From Rugamonas sp. A1-17 (GTDB lineage Bacteria > Pseudomonadota > Gammaproteobacteria > Burkholderiales > Burkholderiaceae_D), in the NCBI GenBank assembly GCA_025548565.1, contig JAJLPB010000003.1:372001-436000 (forward strand): 64,000 bases of DNA, in the 5' to 3' direction. Under the pieces are notes generated by a model that searched no databases, had not been told where the DNA came from, and saw nothing but the letters and a program-made list of their open reading frames with translations. Both the position numbers and the translations under genes were made by a program. Every line of letters begins with the position of its first letter. Position 1 is the first letter of the stretch. Positions 17,616 to 25,441 of the stretch are shown one piece after another.

Positions 17616-18156
17616 GCGGCCCCGCTTTCCTTTGCTGAGTCTCCAGATCAATGCCCACCGCCTTCTCGGCAGCGGCATTGATCGCAGCGAAGCGCACATA
17701 CCCGTTGAACAGCAGGCCGACCGCCAGAATGACGCCGAGACCCGCAATAAAGGCAGTAACAATATCGCGCCCCCAAGCCCGAAGAGTTTTTTTCTCGTCC
17801 AATTTTCTCTCTACACGCTGAAATCCTGCCGTTATCCCAGCTTCAAGCAAGACGAGGCGAGCGGAAAGCTCCGACTGTGTGACATCTTCGGCGACCTGCA
17901 CCATCTTTTCTTCAAGTGACTTCGCGAGAAATTCCGCAGCGATTTGCTCGCCACGTTGCCTCAAACCGCTCAGATTTTCTGGAAGCATGCAGAACGCCGT
18001 GAATTCGGCCTCGTCCTCCGCATCGGGCTCTGCTCCGCCGTGGAGTGCGGCGAAACCAGCGCGCCATTCTATTTTGCTTCGCTTGTAAATGGCGTAAGCG
18101 ATGACGCCGGGGACGTCGTCCTCGTATCGTATAAGCGCTTGAAATACGTGCTGCAA
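17605..18156 (-). CDS. Hypothetical protein with one C-terminal membrane helix
   Basis: I cannot name this 183-residue protein. The N-terminal part has DDVPGVIAYAIYKRSKIEW, a pattern I associate with small unassigned bacterial proteins. The middle (about 75-125) is charged, helical and coiled-coil-like, and a single membrane helix follows at about 132-155 (DIVTAFIAGLGVILAVGLLF). The start is a TTG at 18156, just after the stop of the upstream 62-residue gene, so translation is probably coupled. Its 3' end overlaps the dsbD stop by 11 bases in convergent orientation. Base composition looks more AT-rich than in neighbouring genes, hinting at acquisition. Confidence 0.6.
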   Translation of the reverse strand: MQHVFQALIRYEDDVPGVIAYAIYKRSKIEWRAGFAALHGGAEPDAEDEAEFTAFCMLPENLSGLRQRGEQIAAEFLAKSLEEKMVQVAEDVTQSELSARLVLLEAGITAGFQRVERKLDEKKTLRAWGRDIVTAFIAGLGVILAVGLLFNGYVRFAAINAAAEKAVGIDLETQQRKAGPLRK

Positions 18157-18158
18157 GA

Positions 18159-18347
18159 TTATTTCGCCTTGCGCTCGGCTGCCATCTTCGCGATGGTCTT
18201 GTCGATATCCTCGCGTGAGAAATGCACCGATTTAATTATGCGTTTACTTTTTTCCGATAGGCGAGGGTTGTCGTCGATACTGACGGACATATTCTCGCAA
18301 ATCCGGCGTATTTCTTCGGGTGTAAAGAATCGCGAAACATTGAACAT
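18159..18347 (-). CDS. Hypothetical small basic protein
   Basis: This 62-residue, strongly charged protein (starting MFNVSRFFTPEEIRRI, ending AKMAAERKAK) has no signal peptide or membrane segment and no domain I recognise. ATG 18347 is chosen because AAGGAG (18355-18360) lies seven bases upstream; GTG 18353 would be too close. It immediately precedes the membrane protein gene ending at 17605, with two bases between stop and start, so the two form one unit. A small soluble partner plus a membrane protein could be a toxin-antitoxin-like or sensor pair, but nothing in the sequence proves this. Confidence 0.55.
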   Translation of the reverse strand: MFNVSRFFTPEEIRRICENMSVSIDDNPRLSEKSKRIIKSVHFSREDIDKTIAKMAAERKAK

Positions 18348-18415
18348 GATCACACTCCTTCACTGCTGGGGAGGTTGAAATCCGGTCGGCCGCGCATCCG
18401 GCCAGCCATCCTCCT

Positions 18416-18937
18416 TTATACCAGCGGCAGCGCGGTGGTGTCCTTGATGCGCTGCAGGGCGAACGAGGATTTCACATCCAGCACCGCCGGGTGGCGCAGC
18501 AGCGTCGCCATCATGAAGCGCGAGAAGTGGTCCATGTCCTCCACGTGCACCCGCAGCAGGTAATCCATCTCGCCTGTCATCGCGTAGCAGGCCACCACCT
18601 CCGGCCACTGCTCCACCGACACCGCGAAATCCGCGCGCGGCGACACCGGCGCGTTCGGCGCGCCCAGCGCGCGGGCGTTGCTGTGCGCCGCCGCCTCGCT
18701 GTGCTTCTCCAGCCGCACGTTGACATAAGCCAGCAGCCCCAGGCCGATCTTGTCCGGATCCAGCAGCGCCACGTACTGGCGGATCACGCCCGCCTCCTCC
18801 AGTCGCTTGATGCGGCGCAGGCACGGCGATGGCGACAAGGCCACCAGCTCGGCCACGTCCTGGTTCGACAGCCGCCCGTCCGCCTGCAAGATGGACAGAA
18901 TCTTACGGTCCGTTTTGTCCAGCGTAATCTTGGTCAT
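18416..18937 (-). CDS. Lrp/AsnC-family transcriptional regulator
   Basis: The 173-residue protein has the Lrp N-terminal helix-turn-helix (LDKTDRKILSILQADGRLSN, then LSPSPCLRRIKRLEEAGVI, about 5-55). The C-terminal ligand-sensing RAM domain follows (CYAMTGEMDYLLRVHVEDM). Compared with the usual length of about 155, it has an insertion of roughly 17 residues (near 88-108, Ala/Pro/Asn-rich) before the PEVVACY strand. ATG 18937 follows TTGAGGTG. It is divergent to HPPD, and the shared region holds two palindromes, so it likely controls aromatic amino-acid breakdown in response to Tyr, Phe or a related ligand. Confidence 0.9.
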   Translation of the reverse strand: MTKITLDKTDRKILSILQADGRLSNQDVAELVALSPSPCLRRIKRLEEAGVIRQYVALLDPDKIGLGLLAYVNVRLEKHSEAAAHSNARALGAPNAPVSPRADFAVSVEQWPEVVACYAMTGEMDYLLRVHVEDMDHFSRFMMATLLRHPAVLDVKSSFALQRIKDTTALPLV

Positions 18938-18963
18938 AAACACCTCAAAAATTCTTAGTTCAG

Positions 18964-19010
18964 GCAATATTATTGCGCAAAACCGCTATCCGTGGGAATT
19001 GTTTGCAATT
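18964..19010. promoter_or_regulatory. Probable Lrp operator pair between the regulator and HPPD genes
   Basis: A perfect palindrome GCAATA-T-TATTGC spans 18964-18976, and a second inverted repeat ATTG-TTTG-CAAT spans 18999-19010. The centres are 35 bases apart, close to three helical turns, as expected for an Lrp dimer array. The location between divergent regulator and target supports an operator. Confidence 0.6.
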
Positions 19011-19063
19011 TACTGCTGTCGGACCGAGACTATACTGTGCGCTATTCTAAGAAGGAGACTTGC

Positions 19064-20173
<1,110 letters not shown>

Positions 20174-20344
20174 GGAACAAGGGTGTAAAGCGCGCAGCCC
20201 CGCACAGAACGGGGCGCAGGCCTGTGGTACCCTATAAAAAAACCGCATTTTTCCGTTCCGCCGTCTCCACAAGGGCCGGCGGATCGCGCGCTACTGGGCC
20301 GATCCGGCCCTTTGGCGCATGGCTTAAAGAATAATGGAGACACA

Positions 20345-23300
20345 ATGAACGCACCTCACAAGGGCTCGCAACTGGAGCCGGGCACGCACTCGGACAACGA
20401 AATTTCACTGGACGACAAGTGGACACTGGAACGCGGCCGGGCCTTCATGACCGGCACCCAGGCCCTGATCCGGCTACCGATGATGCAGCGCGAACGGGAC
20501 CTGAAGGCAGGCCTGAACACCGCCGGCTACATCACCGGCTATCGCGGCTCTCCCGTCACCAGCGTCGACATGACGGCGATGAAAGCCAGGAAGTACCTCG
20601 ATGCCCACCACGTCAAATTCCATCCCGGGATGAACGAAGACCTGGCCGCCACCGCGGTCTGGGGCACGCAGCAAACCAATCTTTTCGAGGACGCCAAATA
20701 CGACGGCGTCTTCTCCATGTGGTACGGCAAAGGCCCCGGCGTCGACCGCTGCGGCGACGTCTTCAAGCACGCCAACAACGCCGGCTCGGCGAAGCACGGC
20801 GGCGTGCTGGTGCTGGCCGGCGACGACCACGCGGCCAAGTCCTCGTCCACCGCCCACCAGTCGGACCACATCCTCAACGCCTGCGGCATCCCTGTGCTGT
20901 ACCCGTCGTCGGTGCAGGAGTACATCGACTACGGCCTGCACGCTTGGGCCATGAGCCGCTACACCGGCCTGTGGGTATCGATGAAGTGCGTCACCGACAT
21001 CATCGAATCCGGCGCCGTGGTGGACTTCGATCCCGACCGCGTGCAGATCAACCTGCCCTCCGACTTCGAGCTGCCGGCCGGCGGCCTGAATATCCGCTGG
21101 CCGGACACCGTGCTCGATATGGAAGTGCGGATGAACAGCTACAAGTGGTACGCCGCATTGGCCTACTGCCGCGCGAATAAGCTGAACAAGATCATCTGGG
21201 ATTCGCCGAAGCCGAAGATCGGCATCATCACCGCCGGCAAATCCTACCTGGACACGCGCCAGGCGCTGGCCGACCTGGGCATCGACGAGCAGGCCGCCGC
21301 CGACATCGGCATCCGCCTGTACAAGATCGGCATGACCTGGCCGCTGGAAGCGGACGGCGTGCACGAATTCGCCAAGGGCCTGGACGAGATCCTGGTGGTG
21401 GAAGAGAAGCGCCAGATCCTCGAATACGCGCTGAAGGAAGAGCTGTACAACCTGCCGGACGGCCAGCGTCCGCGCGTGGTCGGCAAGTTCGACGACACCG
21501 GCGAATGGAGCAACAAGGGCAAGACCGGCCACGGCGACTGGCTGCTGCCGGCCACCTATGAACTGAACCCGGCGCAGATCGCGCGCGCCATCGCCTCGCG
21601 CATCGCCCACTACTGCGCCGGCCATCCGGTGGCGCAGCGCGTGCAGGAGCGCGTGGCCTTCCTGGAGGCGAAGGAGCTGGCGCTGAAAACGCTGCCGTCC
21701 AAGCCGAATCCGGAAACCGACCGCACGCCGTTCTTCTGCTCCGGCTGCCCGCACAACACCTCGACCAAGGTGCCGGAAGGCTCGCGCGCGCTGGCCGGCA
21801 TCGGCTGCCACTACATGGTGCTGTGGATGGACCGCGAAACCTCCACCTTCACCCACATGGGCGCGGAGGGCGTGACCTGGGTCGGCCAGGCGCCGTTCAC
21901 CAACGAGAAGCACGTCTTCACCAACCTGGGCGACGGCACCTACTTCCACTCCGGGATCCTGGCGATCCGCGCGGCGGTGGCGGCCAAGGTCAACATCACC
22001 TACAAGATTTTGTTCAACGACGCCGTCGCCATGACCGGTGGCCAGCAGTTCGATGGTCCGCTGGACCCGGGCATGATCTCGCGCCAGATCGCCGCCGAAG
22101 GCGTCACGCCGATCATCGTCGTCACCGACGAGCCGGAAAAATACCCGTCCGATTACAAATGGGCGGAAGGCGTCACCGTGCGCCACCGCAGCGAGTTGAT
22201 GGACGTGCAGCGCGAACTGCGCGACAAGCCGGGCGTGTCGGCCATGATCTACGACCAGACCTGCGCCTCCGAGAAGCGCCGCCGCCGGAAGCGTAACGAA
22301 TACCCTGATCCGGCCAAGCGCGCCGTCATCAACGAAGCCGTCTGCGAAGGCTGCGGCGACTGCTCCGTGCAGTCGAACTGCCTGTCGGTGGAACCGCTGG
22401 AGACGGAACTGGGCCGCAAGCGCCAGATCAACCAGTCGTCCTGCAACAAGGACTTCTCCTGCACCACCGGTTTCTGCCCGAGCTTCGTGACGGTGGAAGG
22501 CGGCGCGCTGAAGAAGCCGAAGAAGGCCGCTGTCGGCGAGGCGCCGCAAGTGGTGCTGCCTACGCCGGTGCTGCCGTCGACGGAGACGCCGTACGGCATC
22601 CTGATCACCGGCATCGGCGGCACCGGCGTGGTGACGGTCGGCCAGATCCTGGCGGTGGCCGCGCACGTCGAAGGCAAGGGCGCCATCGTGCTGGACATGA
22701 GCGGCTTGGCCCAGAAGGGCGGCCCGGTGATGTCGCACGTGCGCCTGGCGGACAAGCAGTCCGACCTTCACTCGACCCGCGTCGGCACCGGCAGCGCGGA
22801 CCTGGTGGTGGGCTGCGATTTGATCGTCACCGCCTCGCGCGACGCCTTGTCGCGCATGGGCGAAGGCCGCACGCACGCGATGATCAACTCGACCGGCTCG
22901 TCGACGGCGGCGTTTGTGAAGAATCCGGATTGGCAGTTCCCGGACGCTTCCTCGCGCGGCGAAATCGTCAAGGCCTGCGGCAACGAGCTGGTGGACTTCG
23001 TCGACGCCGGCCAGATCGCCACCGCGCTGATGGGCGACTCCATCGCCACCAATATGTTCATGCTGGGTTACGCGTTCCAGAAAGGCCATGTGCCGCTGAG
23101 CGAAGCGTCGCTGGTCAAGGCGATCGAGCTCAATGGCGTGTCGGTGGGCTTCAACAAGGCGGCCTTCAACTGGGGCCGCACCGCCGCACACGACCTGGCA
23201 TCCGTGACCAAGCTGACCACGCCGGCCAAGGTGATCGAGTTCAAACGCATCCAGACGCTGGACGACATCGTCGCCCGCCGCGTCGAGCTGCTGACCGCCT

Positions 23301-23908
23301 ACCAGGACGAGAATTATGCTAAACAGTATAAATCGTTTGTCGATCAGGTCCGCGCGGAAGAGGCCAAGCTGGGCAAGACCACCCGCCTGAGCGAAGCCGT
23401 GGCGCGCTACTACTACAAGCTGATGGCGTACAAGGACGAATATGAAGTCGCGCGCCTGTACACCGACGGCGCATTCCAGCAGAAGATCGCCGGCATGTTC
23501 GAGGGCGACATCACGCTGAAGTTCCACCTGGCGCCGCCGCTGTTTGCCAAGCACGATGCCGAAGGCCATCTGGTCAAGCAGGAATTCGGCCCGTGGATGA
23601 TGAAGGCGTTCGGCGTGCTGGCCAAGCTGAAAGGCTTGCGCGGCTCCAAGCTGGACATCGTCGGCTACACGGCGGAGCGCAAGATGGAACGCGCGCTGAT
23701 CGGCGAGTACCGCGACACCGTGGCCTCGCTGCTGCCCAAGCTGACGGCGGATAACCTGTCGCAGGCCGTGGCCATCGCCAGCATCCCTGAAGACATCCGC
23801 GGCTACGGCCATGTGAAGGAGCGTCACTTCAAGGCGGCCAAGCAGAAGGAGGCGGCGTTGCTGGCGGCCTTCGGCAAGCCGGCCGGCAGCCACACCAACG
23901 CTGCATAA
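20345..23908 (+). CDS. Indolepyruvate ferredoxin oxidoreductase, fused alpha/beta type
   Basis: The enzyme oxidatively decarboxylates aryl- or branched 2-oxo acids to acyl-CoA, using TPP and Fe-S clusters. The 1187-residue protein joins all parts in one chain: pyrimidine-binding domain (about 30-250), TPP-binding domain with DGTYFHSGILAIR and NITYKILFNDAVAMTGGQ (about 530-570), a ferredoxin-like cysteine region VCEGCGDCSVQSNC (from Cys667), and the gamma-type domain GIGGTGVVTVGQILA (about 757-771). Azoarcus evansii and related betaproteobacteria carry such fused enzymes active on phenylpyruvate and indolepyruvate. ATG 20345 follows GGAG. It is probably regulated with hppD. Confidence 0.93.
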   Translation: MNAPHKGSQLEPGTHSDNEISLDDKWTLERGRAFMTGTQALIRLPMMQRERDLKAGLNTAGYITGYRGSPVTSVDMTAMKARKYLDAHHVKFHPGMNEDLAATAVWGTQQTNLFEDAKYDGVFSMWYGKGPGVDRCGDVFKHANNAGSAKHGGVLVLAGDDHAAKSSSTAHQSDHILNACGIPVLYPSSVQEYIDYGLHAWAMSRYTGLWVSMKCVTDIIESGAVVDFDPDRVQINLPSDFELPAGGLNIRWPDTVLDMEVRMNSYKWYAALAYCRANKLNKIIWDSPKPKIGIITAGKSYLDTRQALADLGIDEQAAADIGIRLYKIGMTWPLEADGVHEFAKGLDEILVVEEKRQILEYALKEELYNLPDGQRPRVVGKFDDTGEWSNKGKTGHGDWLLPATYELNPAQIARAIASRIAHYCAGHPVAQRVQERVAFLEAKELALKTLPSKPNPETDRTPFFCSGCPHNTSTKVPEGSRALAGIGCHYMVLWMDRETSTFTHMGAEGVTWVGQAPFTNEKHVFTNLGDGTYFHSGILAIRAAVAAKVNITYKILFNDAVAMTGGQQFDGPLDPGMISRQIAAEGVTPIIVVTDEPEKYPSDYKWAEGVTVRHRSELMDVQRELRDKPGVSAMIYDQTCASEKRRRRKRNEYPDPAKRAVINEAVCEGCGDCSVQSNCLSVEPLETELGRKRQINQSSCNKDFSCTTGFCPSFVTVEGGALKKPKKAAVGEAPQVVLPTPVLPSTETPYGILITGIGGTGVVTVGQILAVAAHVEGKGAIVLDMSGLAQKGGPVMSHVRLADKQSDLHSTRVGTGSADLVVGCDLIVTASRDALSRMGEGRTHAMINSTGSSTAAFVKNPDWQFPDASSRGEIVKACGNELVDFVDAGQIATALMGDSIATNMFMLGYAFQKGHVPLSEASLVKAIELNGVSVGFNKAAFNWGRTAAHDLASVTKLTTPAKVIEFKRIQTLDDIVARRVELLTAYQDENYAKQYKSFVDQVRAEEAKLGKTTRLSEAVARYYYKLMAYKDEYEVARLYTDGAFQQKIAGMFEGDITLKFHLAPPLFAKHDAEGHLVKQEFGPWMMKAFGVLAKLKGLRGSKLDIVGYTAERKMERALIGEYRDTVASLLPKLTADNLSQAVAIASIPEDIRGYGHVKERHFKAAKQKEAALLAAFGKPAGSHTNAA

Positions 23909-24205
23909 AAAGCGGCCCCTGGAGGGGAATGCCGTTAAGTTAAGAGGGGAACCGAAGTATCTGGCTTGTCGTCCTCGCGAAAGCGGGGACCCATGCCAAG
24001 TATTCGTACCCCAAGGAACTGCGCGAGGCCCTGGCGAAAGTCGAGGAACTGGAACGCCGCTTCCCGAACCATCCACGCTTGCTGGCCGCTCCCCCGGCCA
24101 GGGTGGCCGATCCCGCCTTCCATGTGGCCATTTTGGACCCCCTGACCGGAAAACTTCACGCCATACTGTCATGACCGAAAGCTCGATGACAACCATGGAC
24201 ATACG
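23909..24205. other. Intergenic stretch with a half REP-like element and a gene remnant
   Basis: After the oxidoreductase stop this region holds a degenerate half-copy of the palindromic repeat family (GTCGTCCTCGCGAAAGCGGG, continuing GACCCATGCC, 23968-23997) and the headless reading frame described separately. No promoter or intact gene is convincing. Confidence 0.6.
23998..24174 (+). pseudogene. Headless C-terminal gene remnant
   Basis: A frame without a usable start runs through KYSYPKELREALAKVEELER and on to DPLTGKLHAILS before TGA 24172-24174 (58 residues after the repeat). The residue mix (amphipathic helix, then a VAILDPLTGKL strand-turn) looks like a genuine protein tail, unlike a chance frame. 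The half REP-like element sits exactly at its upstream edge, suggesting loss of the 5' part by a rearrangement there. The parent family is not recognised. Confidence 0.35.
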
Positions 24206-24340
24206 ATGATTAAGCAAGGACTGCGAAAGCTGCGCGGCGAGCGCTCCACGCTGATACTCGGCGGTGTGCTGCCGGGCTCTATTGGCCTGCCCGCCAGGGC
24301 GGCCCCCCTCCCTCAGCGCCGTCGTAAAGGCGCACCATGA
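24206..24340 (+). CDS. Possible 44-residue leader-like protein before the SDR gene
   Basis: ATG 24206 opens a 44-codon frame (begins MIKQGLRKLRGERSTLILGG, basic and hydrophobic) whose TGA overlaps the SDR start as ATGA. The overlap is typical of coupling, but there is no clear ribosome site and no known family. It may be chance or a remnant. Confidence 0.25.
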   Translation: MIKQGLRKLRGERSTLILGGVLPGSIGLPARAAPLPQRRRKGAP

Positions 24341-25374
24341 CGCACACCGTACTGGTCACGGGCGGCAGCGGCTATCTGGCCTGCCATTTGATCAAGCAGC
24401 TACTGGAACGGGGAGACACCGTCCACACCACTGTGCGCAGGCTTGCCAATCAGGACAAACTGCGCCCCCTGCAGCGGTTGCAGGCGGACCATCCCGGTCG
24501 CTTGCGCATGTTCGAGGCCGATCTGCTCCAGCGCGGAAGTTTCGATGCGCCGATGCGCGGCTGCTCCATCGTTTATCACGTGGCGTCGCCGTTCATGCTG
24601 CCGGAGAAAATCAAGGATGGTGAGCGCGAGATGCTGCAACCCGCGCTGGAGGGGACGCAAAACGTGCTGGCCAGCGTCGACCGCACCACGACCGTGCGAC
24701 GGCTAGTCCTGACATCGACGGTAGGCGCGATTTTCGGCGATTATATCGACGTCATGAGCATGGAACAGCAAACGCTGTCCGAACGCTATTTCAACACCAG
24801 CAGCAAGCTGGACAACAACCCCTACCACTACGCCAAGGTCTGCGCCGAGAAAGAGGCATGGCGCGTCTGCGAGGAGCAAGACCGCTGGAGCATGGTGGTG
24901 CTCAATCCGGGACTGATACTCGGCCCTTCGCTGACGCCGGCGTCGGAGTCGGGCAGCCTGTTCCTGCTCGACGAGATGCTGCGGGGGGTGTTCTTTTACG
25001 GCGTGCCGGACCTGAGCCTGACGACCGTCGACGTGCGCGACGCCGCCTATGCTCACATTCAGGCGGCGCACACGGAAGCAGCGCACGGCCGCTACATTCT
25101 GGCGGAAAAGCAGATGATTTCGTTTCTCGATATCGCCAGGATCATTCGGACGGTCCATCGACGTTCGTGGCTGCTGCCGCGGAACCGCATCCCCGGCTGG
25201 CTGGTCAGGATCGTCGGTCCTTGGTTCGGCTTGACACAGCAATATATCCGTAACCACCTCGGCATACGTTTCCGGATCGATAACCGGCGCAGCGTCGAGG
25301 AACTGGGCGTCACCTACCGGCCCGTCCAGGAAACCTTGATCGATCAATATCATAGCTGGGCGGCCGAACGATAA
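24337..25374 (+). CDS. Extended short-chain dehydrogenase/reductase, dihydroflavonol-4-reductase-like
   Basis: The 345-residue protein has the NAD(P)-binding GGSGYLA loop (residues 9-15), the Ser/Thr site LTSTVGAIFG (about 126-135) and the catalytic YHYAKVCAEK (YxxxK, about 160-169). This places it in the extended SDR group with dihydroflavonol reductases, cinnamoyl-CoA reductases and methylglyoxal/aldehyde reductases. The natural substrate is unknown. It stands alone between a gene remnant and a shared terminator. Start ATG 24337 is at the family N-terminus (THTVLVTGGSG). Confidence 0.88.
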   Translation: MTHTVLVTGGSGYLACHLIKQLLERGDTVHTTVRRLANQDKLRPLQRLQADHPGRLRMFEADLLQRGSFDAPMRGCSIVYHVASPFMLPEKIKDGEREMLQPALEGTQNVLASVDRTTTVRRLVLTSTVGAIFGDYIDVMSMEQQTLSERYFNTSSKLDNNPYHYAKVCAEKEAWRVCEEQDRWSMVVLNPGLILGPSLTPASESGSLFLLDEMLRGVFFYGVPDLSLTTVDVRDAAYAHIQAAHTEAAHGRYILAEKQMISFLDIARIIRTVHRRSWLLPRNRIPGWLVRIVGPWFGLTQQYIRNHLGIRFRIDNRRSVEELGVTYRPVQETLIDQYHSWAAER

Positions 25375-25392
25375 GACCCCGACAGGTAACTG

Positions 25393-25425
25393 AACGGCGT
25401 CAGTCCCGAGAGGGGCCGTTTTTTT
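25393..25425. terminator. Hairpin terminator between convergent SDR and molybdo-enzyme genes
   Basis: AACGGC (25393-25398) pairs with GCCGTT (25415-25420), with an inner CCC/GGG pairing, followed by a run of seven T (25419-25425). It can stop transcription from the left; the opposite strand lacks a comparable T run. Confidence 0.75.
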
Positions 25426-25441
25426 CGCCTACCCGTCCGGC

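Noticed and set aside
20474..24217. A 1247-codon open frame on the minus strand opposite the indolepyruvate oxidoreductase
   Set aside because: It mirrors the codon pattern of the real gene in a GC-rich genome, has His/Arg/Gln-rich low-complexity product and no family features.
24206..24340. 44-codon frame before the SDR gene as a confident gene
   Set aside because: Only the ATGA overlap supports it; no ribosome site or homologue is known, so it is listed at low confidence.
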